From an uncultured Ruminococcus sp. (GTDB taxonomy: Bacteria > Bacillota > Clostridia > Oscillospirales > Ruminococcaceae), in contig UQXS01000048.1 of assembly GCA_900545125.1 (NCBI GenBank), forward strand, positions 1 through 12,814: a DNA stretch of 12,814 nucleotides. The letters run 5' to 3'. The notes under the pieces are model-generated. The model was not told the DNA's origin. It ran no database searches and was given only the letters and a program-made list of their open reading frames with translations. Position 1 is the stretch's first letter, and each line of letters opens with the position of its first letter. This document shows, piece after piece, positions 5,832 to 12,814 of the stretch. Both the position numbers and the translations under genes were made by a program.

Positions 5832-5851
5832 ACGATCTTTTTTGATATAAT
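5823..5851 (+). promoter_or_regulatory. Likely promoter of the surface operon
   Basis: TTGAAG (5823-5828), 17 bp, TATAAT (5846-5851). It overlaps the end of the YolD-like gene and would start a leader of about 140 nt at about 5858, which carries the whole nested hairpin region. A second TATAAT at 5915-5920 lacks a -35 box at proper distance. Confidence 0.55.
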
Positions 5852-5865
5852 TATTTTGAGGCAAT

Positions 5866-5991
5866 GTCACAATAACGGTTCGGATAATGTTATATTACAA
5901 GAACAAGTTCTAAGTATAATAAACATTATCCCTTGTGACAAATACGGAATCCGCTCCCGTTAAGTGCGGAAGCCGGAAACGGCTTATGGAG
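5866..5991 (+). other. Structured leader RNA before the surface operon
   Basis: Nested pairings appear in the leader. GTCACAA (5866-5872) pairs with TTGTGAC (5933-5939). GGATAATGTT (5882-5891) pairs with AACATTATCC (5922-5931). A central palindromic AGAAC-AA-GTTCT spans 5900-5911. Two compact hairpins follow: TCCGC/GCGGA (5950-5970), and AGCCG-GAAA-CGGCT (5971-5984) with a GNRA tetraloop. The last ends 3 nt before the GGAG ribosome binding site (5988-5991). The arrangement of a long-range stem followed by hairpins against the ribosome binding site suggests a cis-regulatory RNA. I could not match it to a known riboswitch class. Protein binding at DNA level is an alternative for the outer repeats. 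Confidence 0.5.
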
Positions 5992-5998
5992 ATAGAAT

Positions 5999-7978
5999 AT
6001 GAAAAAACAAAGTAAATTAATTCTCTGCCCTGTACTGGCAGCAGCCGGGTTATGTGCGGCTCTCCCTTTTTCAGCATCGGCAGCAGACAACGAAATCACC
6101 GCTGTATCAGAATGGTTCACGGACAGCGACGGAAGAATCTATTACTATGGCGCTGACGGAGAATACGTCACCGGCGAAGAGATCATCGACGGTCAGTATT
6201 ATCTTTTCTCCGCCAACGGAGTACTGAAAACAGGCTGGCGCACAGTCAACGGTCAGAGATGCTATTTTGATCCGCAGACAGGAAAATCCGTTACAGGCTG
6301 GATAGACTATTACGGTCAGAAATACTATGTTGCTCCCGGCACAGGAAAAGCATCCGGAAAATTTACAGACAGCGATAATAATACATATATTGCCGACGAA
6401 TATGGTTCGGTTATAACGGAAACGGGCTTTACCGTATACGGCGGCGACTGCTTCTATATAAATGAGGACGGAAAAGTACAGACGGAAAATATCGTTATCG
6501 GCGAAGTTCCGTACAATATCGAATCTGACGGAACGGTAGGCACGGGCTGGCAGAGCGTTTCCGGTCAGCTTTACTATATCAACAGCGACGGCTCGGTCAT
6601 TACCGGCATTGCAGATGTGGACGGCATGAAATACGGCTTCGACAAGGGCCGGCTTCTTTACGGCTGGCTGGAATCGGACGGCAAAAAATACTACGCCGGC
6701 GAGGACGGACTGCTTATGACCGGTATTTTTACGGTAGACAACGAACTCTACTGCTTCGACGACAATTGCGAAATGGTATCCGGCATACAGAATATCAACG
6801 GAAAAACATATTATTTCAGCAAAGAGAACGGTGCGGCTGAAACAGGCTGGAAGGCTGTCGGAGATGATATGTACTATTTTGACGAAAACTACACCGCTGC
6901 CACGGATCTTACATCTATTGACGGAAAATTATACTATTTCGGCAGCGACGGCGTTATGCTTAAAGGAAAATATATCGTCGGCGGCAACAAGTACTGCTTC
7001 GGCGAAGACGGTGCAGCTCTCACAGGTCTCCAGACCATTGAAGATAAGATATACTATTTCAGCGACGAAGGTATTATGCTTACGGGAAGATACATCGTCG
7101 GCGGAAACAAATACTGTTTCGGCGAAGACGGTGCGGCTCTTACCGGACTTCAGGTCATCGAAGATAAAACTTATCTGTTCGGCAGCGACGGCATAATGCA
7201 GCTCGGCTGGCAGACTGAAAATGGCAATAGATACTTCTTCACATCCGACGGTTCTGCCGCAAAGGGCTGGGCATCCATAGCCGGAAAAACATACTACTTC
7301 AACAGTGACTGCGTTATGCTCACCGGACGGCAGATCATCGAGGGAAGCAAATACTATCTTGCTGCCGACGGTTCTGTTCAGACGGGTTTCCAGACTCTTG
7401 ACGACGGTACTTACTACTTCGGCTCAGACGGAAAAATGCTGACAGGATGGCAGACTATCAACAGCAAAAAATATTACTTCTACAGCGACGGCAAAATGGC
7501 AAAGAGCATCCGTATAGACGGCTACAATCTCGGCGGAGACGGTGTTGCTACACCTATGTCGGATGTCCAGAAAAAAGCCGCATCCATTATCGCTACTATA
7601 GGAAAAACTCCCGATGCTGTTTTTAACTACGTAAGAAGCCATAACAGATACAGCTACATTGAAGCAACAAGATCACTTGCACAGATTCAGGCTATGGGCT
7701 GGAGCTATTTCGCTAATTATGCCATGAACAACAGAAATATCGTCTGCTACTATTTTGCGGCTATTACCGATGTTCTCTTCCAGGAGGCAGGTCTCCGTTC
7801 AAGGATCGTTTACGGCACCGGCACAGGTACGGGAGAACATTACTGGAATCAGGTATACATCAACGGCGTATGGACAAATTATGACACCTGCAACGGATTT
7901 GCCAATGTCACCGACGCATACCTCAAATCACTTACATACGAATTTAAGCAGTACATCAACGCTGACTTCAGAAAATAA
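5999..7978 (+). CDS. Secreted cell-wall-binding repeat protein with C-terminal transglutaminase-like domain
   Basis: 659 residues. A signal peptide (cleavage after about residue 28, FSASA-AD) is followed by about 23 tandem repeats of roughly 20 residues (pattern VDGKxYYFxxDGxMxTGWxx) spanning about 38-518, of the choline-binding/CW_binding type that form beta-hairpin solenoids holding choline or glucan. The C-terminal domain (about 520-659) looks like a transglutaminase-like cysteine protease fold with a plausible triad C583 (NIVCYYFAAI), H614 (GEHYWNQV) and D629 (NYDTCNGF). Such domains act as peptidases or transamidases on wall or protein substrates; which applies here is unknown. Ribosome binding site GGAG (5988-5991) is 7 nt from ATG. 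It is the first gene of the surface operon and is followed after 15 bp by the lipoprotein gene. Confidence 0.9.
   Translation: MKKQSKLILCPVLAAAGLCAALPFSASAADNEITAVSEWFTDSDGRIYYYGADGEYVTGEEIIDGQYYLFSANGVLKTGWRTVNGQRCYFDPQTGKSVTGWIDYYGQKYYVAPGTGKASGKFTDSDNNTYIADEYGSVITETGFTVYGGDCFYINEDGKVQTENIVIGEVPYNIESDGTVGTGWQSVSGQLYYINSDGSVITGIADVDGMKYGFDKGRLLYGWLESDGKKYYAGEDGLLMTGIFTVDNELYCFDDNCEMVSGIQNINGKTYYFSKENGAAETGWKAVGDDMYYFDENYTAATDLTSIDGKLYYFGSDGVMLKGKYIVGGNKYCFGEDGAALTGLQTIEDKIYYFSDEGIMLTGRYIVGGNKYCFGEDGAALTGLQVIEDKTYLFGSDGIMQLGWQTENGNRYFFTSDGSAAKGWASIAGKTYYFNSDCVMLTGRQIIEGSKYYLAADGSVQTGFQTLDDGTYYFGSDGKMLTGWQTINSKKYYFYSDGKMAKSIRIDGYNLGGDGVATPMSDVQKKAASIIATIGKTPDAVFNYVRSHNRYSYIEATRSLAQIQAMGWSYFANYAMNNRNIVCYYFAAITDVLFQEAGLRSRIVYGTGTGTGEHYWNQVYINGVWTNYDTCNGFANVTDAYLKSLTYEFKQYINADFRK
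6917..7156 (+). repeat. 120-bp tandem repeat inside the wall-binding protein gene
   Basis: Two adjacent 120-bp units (6917-7036 and 7037-7156), each coding for a pair of wall-binding repeats, are nearly identical at protein level; both contain YIVGGNKYCFGEDGAALTGL. The DNA differs mainly at third codon positions, so the duplication is old or has been diverging under selection. Confidence 0.85.
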
Positions 7979-7993
7979 CCGGAGGTTTTAAAA

Positions 7994-8788
7994 ATGAACA
8001 AAAAAACAATGTTTATCGCAGCAGCCGCATTTCTTGCACTTTCAGCAGCTGCCTGCGGAAAAGTAGATAAAGAAAGTTCGGACGTTGCTCTCGATATCAA
8101 TACGGCAACAAGTGAAATTGCCTCATCATCAGAGGACAGCAGTGATAAGGCTGTCACCACATCTGTTACAACATCTGCCGTTTCGACCAAGGAGGGGGAA
8201 ACGACCACAAAAAAAGGATATTCCGCAAAACCAAATAATTCTACTCACACAACGGCTTCTCCGGATGCACCCGATCCGACGCAGGCTGAGCCCGAACCGG
8301 ATAATCCGGATCCGCAGACTCCCCCTGAGCCGACACCTGAACCGACAGATCCACCCACTGATCCTCCTACCGATCCTCCTACCGATCCTCCCACTGAGCC
8401 GCCTGTAAATGTAGAGTTCAGCTTCGACAGTCTCCAGTCCGATGCTGCTCCGTTCATTTCGCAGCTTCCGGTACAGTTCACAAAAGGAAGCGGCGCAGGA
8501 TGCGTGACCGGAAATTATGACGTTGTATCGTACAGAAGTCCGGAAATCACTATAGACTGCTACGTTGACGGCGGAGTTGAATATATTTTCAGCATCACGA
8601 TAAATGAAGATGTATGCTCTGCTGCCGGCGGAATCACTATAGGCAGCTCAAGAGCAGATGTTGTGGCAGCATACGGCGCAGGTACGGGCGACCCTAACTC
8701 CGTATGCTATCAGGACGGAAGCAAGGAACTCTGGATTGATTATACCGGCGACACTGTTTCCGGTATTCAGTACTACATCGCCGTATAA
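7994..8788 (+). CDS. Proline-rich surface lipoprotein of unknown function
   Basis: 264 residues. The N-terminus has a lipoprotein-type signal with the lipid-modified cysteine probably at C21 (ALSAAAC). The mature protein begins with a Ser/Thr-rich stretch (about 25-85), then a Pro/Asp/Glu-rich linker (about 88-138) with four tandem TDPP units. A globular domain of about 125 residues follows, with four cysteines (GCVTG, IDCYV, DVCSA, SVCYQ) that could form two disulfides. Its end (GGITIGSSRADVVAAYGAG) recalls small BamE/SmpA-like domains common in Firmicutes lipoproteins; that link is an inference. The linker would let the domain reach through the wall. GGAGG (7981-7985) is 8 nt before the start. 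It is likely a partner of the acyltransferase encoded 12 bp downstream, but no function can be assigned. Confidence 0.82.
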   Translation: MNKKTMFIAAAAFLALSAAACGKVDKESSDVALDINTATSEIASSSEDSSDKAVTTSVTTSAVSTKEGETTTKKGYSAKPNNSTHTTASPDAPDPTQAEPEPDNPDPQTPPEPTPEPTDPPTDPPTDPPTDPPTEPPVNVEFSFDSLQSDAAPFISQLPVQFTKGSGAGCVTGNYDVVSYRSPEITIDCYVDGGVEYIFSITINEDVCSAAGGITIGSSRADVVAAYGAGTGDPNSVCYQDGSKELWIDYTGDTVSGIQYYIAV

Positions 8789-8800
8789 GGAGGAACTGTT

Positions 8801-10213
8801 TTGGTTTTCAGCAGTCCTGTATTCCTTTTTATATTTCTGACGTCGGTGTATATCCTCTACAGGATCATCCCGGCAATCACTGCCAAAAACATTCTGCTGC
8901 TTGTTTTCAGCATAGCATTTTATACCTACGGCGAACCGAAAGCCGTTGTTATCATGATAATATCTATCTTCATGAACTATTTTTTCGGTCTTGCCATGAA
9001 AAAAAGAAACAAGTTCCGCAAGCCCGTTTTAGGACTTGCGGTAACTGCCAATCTACTTATGCTGGGCATCTTCAAATACGCCGGATTCGGCGCAGAAATG
9101 CTTAACAAGCTCCCGTTTGTAAGCATCTCAATACCGCATATTGCCCTGCCTATAGGTATATCATTCTACACTTTTCAGGCTATGTCATATGTCATTGACG
9201 CTTACAAAGAACCGAGATATATACAGAACAATCTGTATAAACTGGCTCTTTACATAACATTTTTCCCGCAGCTCGTTGCCGGTCCTATTGTAAAATACTA
9301 CGATTTTGCACATCAGATTGACCAGCGGAAATCCACTCCCGAACGCACAGCTCAGGGTATCAGACGTTTTATAACCGGACTTTCAAAAAAGATTCTTATT
9401 GCCAACACAATGGCTCTTGCCGCCGATTATGTTTACGGTCTTGATACGGCGGAACTGACACTTCCCCTCGCATGGCTTGGTGCGGTTTCTTATCTGTTCC
9501 AGATATACTTCGATTTCAGCGGATACAGCGATATGGCTATCGGTCTGGGAGCAATGTTCGGTTTTGATTTCCGTGAGAATTTCAATTACCCATATATTTC
9601 CCAGAGTATTCAGGAATTCTGGCGGCGGTGGCATATTTCCGTTTCCACATGGTTCAAGGAATACCTCTATATTCCTCTTGGCGGCAACAGAAAAGGAAAA
9701 TTCCGGACAGCTGTCAACAGGATAATCGTGTTCTTCTGTACGGGACTCTGGCACGGCGCAAGCCTGAATTTTATCGTCTGGGGACTCCTGAACGGAGCGT
9801 TCCTGCTGCTGGAGTCGGCAAGGATCATCAATATACAAAAACTCCCCCGATTCTTCAGACACTTCTACACGATGTTCGTTACGATCATTGCCTTTGTATT
9901 CTTCCGTGCCGACACACTGGGTGAAGCCTGCCGGTTTATCGGCAGAATGTTCACTCCCGACTTCGGCAAAACAGGATATACCATGTTCATGAGTCAGCTT
10001 ACGCCAATGTATCTCATAATGCTGGCTGCGGCAGTTATCTTCTCGCTGCCGGTAATCAGAGGCACTGCCGAAAAGCTGAAAACTTCCGGATATACCAGAG
10101 CTTTCGGCGTGACTGAAACCGCATCATATGTCGTTTCCCTTGGTCTGTTGGCACTTTGTATCGTCACACTTTCGTCGTCATCATACAACCCGTTCATTTA
10201 TTTCAGGTTTTAG
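8801..10213 (+). CDS. AlgI-type MBOAT O-acyltransferase
   Basis: A 470-residue polytopic membrane protein of the MBOAT family, AlgI/DltB branch. These proteins carry an acyl group, usually acetyl, from the cytoplasm across the membrane for O-acylation of extracellular polymers. Typical features are the N-terminus VFSSPVFLFIFLTSVYILYR, the central FDFSGYSDMAIGLG, FWRRWHISVSTWFKEYLYIP with H278, and the catalytic-type histidine H318 in GLWHGASLNFIVWG. The start is TTG 8801: AAGGAGG (8787-8793) overlaps the lipoprotein stop and is 7 nt away, and the protein begins as family members do. The next gene, 11 bp downstream, is its usual DHHW/AlgX-like partner, which strongly supports surface O-acetylation over D-alanylation; no dltA or dltC is near. 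The acceptor polymer is unknown. Confidence 0.95.
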   Translation: MVFSSPVFLFIFLTSVYILYRIIPAITAKNILLLVFSIAFYTYGEPKAVVIMIISIFMNYFFGLAMKKRNKFRKPVLGLAVTANLLMLGIFKYAGFGAEMLNKLPFVSISIPHIALPIGISFYTFQAMSYVIDAYKEPRYIQNNLYKLALYITFFPQLVAGPIVKYYDFAHQIDQRKSTPERTAQGIRRFITGLSKKILIANTMALAADYVYGLDTAELTLPLAWLGAVSYLFQIYFDFSGYSDMAIGLGAMFGFDFRENFNYPYISQSIQEFWRRWHISVSTWFKEYLYIPLGGNRKGKFRTAVNRIIVFFCTGLWHGASLNFIVWGLLNGAFLLLESARIINIQKLPRFFRHFYTMFVTIIAFVFFRADTLGEACRFIGRMFTPDFGKTGYTMFMSQLTPMYLIMLAAAVIFSLPVIRGTAEKLKTSGYTRAFGVTETASYVVSLGLLALCIVTLSSSSYNPFIYFRF

Positions 10214-10224
10214 GAGGCGGCATA

Positions 10225-11631
10225 ATGAAAAAGAACTTACTTTATACAATGTATTCGGCTGCCTTTATAGGAATGTGTCTTGTTCCCTCGGCGCTGATGC
10301 CGTTTGTAAAGAGCGATACCGACAAGGAAAAAAGAAAATCTGCCGATGTTCCTCATCTGACCGATGAGGACGGCAATCTTAATTTCGGATTTTTTGACGA
10401 CTTTGAAAATTACTTTTCCGATCATTTCGCTTTCCGGCAGCAGCTGGTTACAGCGGACGGCAGAATAAAGACCGCTGTTTTCGGAACATCGCCGAACGAT
10501 GATGTCATATCCGGAAAAGACGGCTGGCTATACTACGGCGAAACTCTTGACGACTATCTGCATATAAATACTCTCAGCGACCGTTCTATCGCCAATATAA
10601 GCCATAATCTCGATATGATAAACAGCTATTGTGCAGAAAACGGCGCACAATTTGTATTTACCTCAGCTCCCAACAAGAATTCCGTTTATCCTCAATATAT
10701 GCCGTCTCACTACATCGAGAGCGGTCAGCCCGGCAACTACGACAGACTTGCTGATGCCCTGAAAGGAAAATCCTACTGGGTCGATATGAAAGAGACGCTG
10801 AGAAATACAAAATCCGGCATTCCGCTGTATCACAAAACCGATACGCACTGGAACAATATGGGAGCTTACGTCGGTCATGTCAGTCTTATGACGGCGCTCG
10901 GCAAAGAATCCTGCCCTGCCGGAACTTCATGGTACACAAAAAATAATGCCCGTCTCGGCGATCTTGCGGCGATGATCTATCCTGCAGAGGACGCAAAGGA
11001 TACACAGGTCTACAACGACTATCAGTTTACCTACACCTACGGCAGAACTTTCCGCCGTCTTGACGATATGTCAATAACAACGAAATGCAGCGGAAAAGAC
11101 GGCAGCCTGAAAATGTTCCGTGATTCCTACGGCGAGGCTATTCTTCCTTATATGGCAGAATGCTTTGGCAGTGCCGATTTTTCACGTTTTGTCCCCTATG
11201 AGCTGTATACTGTCAGCGGCGGCACAGTAATCATTGAGATAGTCGAAAGAAATCTCGGAGATCTCCAGAAATATGCACCGATCATGCCTGCGCCGGAAGC
11301 CGAACCGGACAATATTATTTCCATTGATAAATACAGCGGTAACGATATTACTGCTGAAACCGAAACCAACGGCGGTATGCTGCATATTTTCGGCGAACTT
11401 CCTCCGGAATTTTTCAGCGGCAGTTTCACAGAAATCTACATTAGCTGCGGAGAACGGACTTTCAAAGCATTCAACTGCTTTGAGGACAAACTCCTTGACC
11501 GTGAGGATGCAATAAGCGACCGTGGATTTTCCCTTTATCTGCCGCAGGAACAGCAGATTCCCGAAAATGGTAAAATAACAATAACTGCCGTAAGCAGCGG
11601 AAAAGCTGTTTCGGCTGATGTAAAGTTATAA
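10225..11631 (+). CDS. DHHW/AlgX-AlgJ-like SGNH acyltransferase partner of MBOAT
   Basis: 468 residues. A single N-terminal membrane segment (about 5-25) anchors an extracellular domain. The DHHW-family opening FENYFSDHFAFRQQL and SGKDGWLYYGETLDDY is present. Catalytic-type motifs are D206-T-H208 in YHKTDTHWNNMG and S301 in MFRDSYGEA, as in the SGNH-hydrolase-like acetyltransferases AlgX and AlgJ. These receive the acetyl group exported by the MBOAT protein and place it on sugar hydroxyls. A C-terminal extension (about 361-468) is beta-rich and could bind the polymer, as in AlgX. ATG 10225 is chosen because AGGAGG (10212-10217) lies 7 nt upstream and a hydrophobic anchor follows; longer upstream reading in this frame overlaps the MBOAT gene and has no ribosome binding site. 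Confidence 0.92.
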   Translation: MKKNLLYTMYSAAFIGMCLVPSALMPFVKSDTDKEKRKSADVPHLTDEDGNLNFGFFDDFENYFSDHFAFRQQLVTADGRIKTAVFGTSPNDDVISGKDGWLYYGETLDDYLHINTLSDRSIANISHNLDMINSYCAENGAQFVFTSAPNKNSVYPQYMPSHYIESGQPGNYDRLADALKGKSYWVDMKETLRNTKSGIPLYHKTDTHWNNMGAYVGHVSLMTALGKESCPAGTSWYTKNNARLGDLAAMIYPAEDAKDTQVYNDYQFTYTYGRTFRRLDDMSITTKCSGKDGSLKMFRDSYGEAILPYMAECFGSADFSRFVPYELYTVSGGTVIIEIVERNLGDLQKYAPIMPAPEAEPDNIISIDKYSGNDITAETETNGGMLHIFGELPPEFFSGSFTEIYISCGERTFKAFNCFEDKLLDREDAISDRGFSLYLPQEQQIPENGKITITAVSSGKAVSADVKL

Positions 11632-11655
11632 TAAAAGAAAAGAGTAGTGATATAT

Positions 11656-12441
11656 ATGAGATCAAACAGAACGGCGGCATTTTTTACCGCAGCAGTCATA
11701 ACGGCTTTGCCGGCAGGAACTATATCATTCGCAGAAGATTCTGCCAGTCAGTCTCCTGTTTATGACAATTTCAACGAAAACGACGTGAATGGCAGAGTAA
11801 TTATCGAACTTCCGGACGGCGTAACGGCTCACGTGGAAATTACTTTTGACTCTCCGGAAGGAAAGGGATTGCCATACTACAGCAGCGATATATCGGGTTC
11901 TGACGAATCTGCCATATTTGACATCGAGGGCAGAGACAAAACAGATGACGATTACCGTACATATAATCTATCCGTTTCTTTTGAGGGCGGTCAGTACGGC
12001 AGAACCGGAGAAATTACCGATACGTTCACGGTTTATGACCCGAACGATAATCCTGACAGCTTTACCAATTTTGAATACGCATTTGCCGCCGACGATACCT
12101 TTGCCGTCGAACCTGCCGAACTTACGGACAGTTTTTCTTCCGGCGGAGTTGCCGGAAATTATATCAACCACAAGGACTATACGCTTCATCTGGGGCTTAT
12201 GCAGGGCGATGTTACCTGTGACGGAATAATCACCGGTTCGGATGCAACAACGGTACTGGTCGAATATACTTTACTTTCGTCCTCCGATAGCCCGATTCTG
12301 ACATTCAGCACCTATCAGAATCATGCAGCTGACGTAACTCATGACGGCATTATTACAGGCTCGGATGCCACAAAAATTCTCCAGTACTACACCCTGCTTT
12401 CTTCAAATGAAGGCATTGTTCCGGACTGGGACAAGATTTAA
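11656..12441 (+). CDS. Secreted protein with C-terminal type I dockerin
   Basis: 261 residues. A signal peptide (cleavage near residue 26, SFA-ED) is followed by a beta-rich region of about 150 residues with no recognised catalytic motif. A dockerin (about 184-255) ends the protein. It has two near-identical calcium-binding loops, GDVTCDGIITGSDATTVL and ADVTHDGIITGSDATKIL, each followed by YTLLSS. Loop Asp residues at positions 1, 5 and 12 are kept, with Thr at position 3. Dockerins plug into cohesins on scaffoldins or on the cell surface, so this protein is probably attached to a cohesin coded elsewhere. Placement behind the O-acetylation pair suggests a structural or binding role on the same surface, not plant-fibre hydrolysis; this is inference. 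ATG 11656 is preferred to GTG 11647; the ribosome binding site is weak. Confidence 0.88.
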   Translation: MRSNRTAAFFTAAVITALPAGTISFAEDSASQSPVYDNFNENDVNGRVIIELPDGVTAHVEITFDSPEGKGLPYYSSDISGSDESAIFDIEGRDKTDDDYRTYNLSVSFEGGQYGRTGEITDTFTVYDPNDNPDSFTNFEYAFAADDTFAVEPAELTDSFSSGGVAGNYINHKDYTLHLGLMQGDVTCDGIITGSDATTVLVEYTLLSSSDSPILTFSTYQNHAADVTHDGIITGSDATKILQYYTLLSSNEGIVPDWDKI

Positions 12442-12455
12442 TTTGGAGGTAAAAA

Positions 12456-12710
12456 ATGAAATATACATACAAGCCTTCGATGGTTTGCGCTCAGCAGATC
12501 AGTTTCAATATTGACGGAAATATTATTTCAAACGTTTCCTTTATAGGGGGATGCAACGGTAATCTCAAAGCTGTTTCCAAACTGGTTGACGGCATGACGG
12601 TGGAAGAGATCGAAAGCAAGCTCAAAGGTAATCTTTGCGGCAGAAAACCTACATCCTGCGCCGATCAGCTGGCAATAGCCGTCCGCAAGGCATATGAAGA
12701 AAACATCTGA
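12456..12710 (+). CDS. TSCPD-domain protein (TIGR03905-type)
   Basis: An 84-residue soluble protein made of one TSCPD domain, the small cysteine-rich module also found at the C-terminus of some class II ribonucleotide reductases. Visible marks are C11 (MVCAQQI), FIGGCNGNL with C33, and CGRKPTSCADQLA with C61 and C68. The four cysteines are at family positions and may bind a metal. The name motif is TSCAD here in place of TSCPD. Stand-alone copies are common in Clostridia and have no assigned function. TGGAGGT is 5 nt from ATG 12456, and the gene follows the dockerin gene by 14 bp. As a cytoplasmic protein it may simply share the transcript with the surface genes. Confidence 0.9.
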   Translation: MKYTYKPSMVCAQQISFNIDGNIISNVSFIGGCNGNLKAVSKLVDGMTVEEIESKLKGNLCGRKPTSCADQLAIAVRKAYEENI

Positions 12711-12814
12711 CTTTTTTATTGGGATCCTCTCCCTACACCAATGCCAAAGGGGAATACATCCCATACGCACTAACGTAATTTAAAAACAGGAATTTGCATT
12801 CTGATACCCGATTT
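12711..12814. other. Right-edge spacer with possible 3' end of a minus-strand gene
   Basis: No complete gene. A T-run (12712-12717) follows the TSCPD stop without a hairpin. On the minus strand an open frame enters from the edge and ends at a TAG (12770-12772), giving a 14-residue tail ending in IPVFKLR; another frame also stays open to about 12736. Too little is present to name a gene. Confidence 0.25.

Noticed and set aside
5858..5998. Cyclic-di-GMP riboswitch in the operon leader
   Set aside because: The GAAA tetraloop is suggestive, but the conserved core segments of the class I and class II switches are absent.
5999..7978. Repeats considered as a CRISPR-like array
   Set aside because: They are in-frame 60-bp and 120-bp coding repeats of a wall-binding protein.
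8245..8481. 78-codon minus-strand frame rich in GSVGG repeats
   Set aside because: It is the antisense image of the TDPP-coding repeats; no start signals.
8801..10213. DltB (teichoic acid D-alanylation) for the MBOAT protein
   Set aside because: No dltA, dltC or dltD neighbours; the next gene is a DHHW/AlgX-like partner typical of O-acetylation.
10156..10224. Longer start for the DHHW protein inside the MBOAT gene
   Set aside because: AGGAGG at 10212-10217 and the membrane anchor point to ATG 10225.
12711..12814. Terminal inverted repeat of another IS at the right edge
   Set aside because: Only short, imperfect inverted matches were seen and no transposase is visible; not enough sequence to decide.

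Overview
The window looks like chromosome of a Gram-positive, moderately AT-rich gut anaerobe of the Ruminococcus type (Oscillospiraceae). The reasons are consensus sigma-A promoters (TTGACA-17-TATAAT), strong AGGAGG ribosome binding sites, a type I dockerin protein, a choline-binding-type repeat protein, and a Y-polymerase/YolD pair. The genus is an inference; no marker gene fixes it.

Left part (1-2105), mobile DNA. A complete IS110-family element lies on the minus strand at about 196-1812. It encodes a 400-residue DEDD recombinase and carries a structured non-coding region upstream of it. That region reads as a bridge (seek) RNA: it has a 5' hairpin and a long stem whose internal loop matches the two flanks of the insertion, then a second segment matching the right end of the element. 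Joining the two ends at a CT core would create a promoter TTGACT-17-TACAAT that reads into the RNA. The element sits upstream of the promoter of a serine recombinase gene, of which only the first 8 codons (MIYGYARV) survive at the left edge. Inverted repeats there may be its res or operator site. Between the IS and the tRNA is about 290 bp with no recognisable gene.

Middle (2105-5831), housekeeping and DNA handling. Here lie tRNA-Trp(CCA) on the minus strand with a promoter and a strong terminator, a 4-hydroxybenzoyl-CoA-type thioesterase (plus), a convergent ComEA-like protein with two helix-hairpin-helix segments (minus), and a divergent two-gene operon for a Y-family DNA polymerase and a YolD-like protein.

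Right part (5823-12710), a six-gene surface operon on the plus strand. Intergenic gaps are 11-24 bp and there are no internal terminators. In order: a secreted protein of about 23 cell-wall-binding repeats ending in a transglutaminase-like Cys-His-Asp domain; a proline-rich lipoprotein; an AlgI-type MBOAT O-acyltransferase starting at TTG; a DHHW/AlgX-like SGNH acyltransferase partner; a secreted beta-rich protein ending in a dockerin; and a small TSCPD-domain protein. A structured leader of about 140 nt precedes the first gene. The likely theme is O-acetylation of an extracellular or wall polymer, together with wall-attached and cohesin-attached surface proteins. The last 100 bp hold no complete gene.
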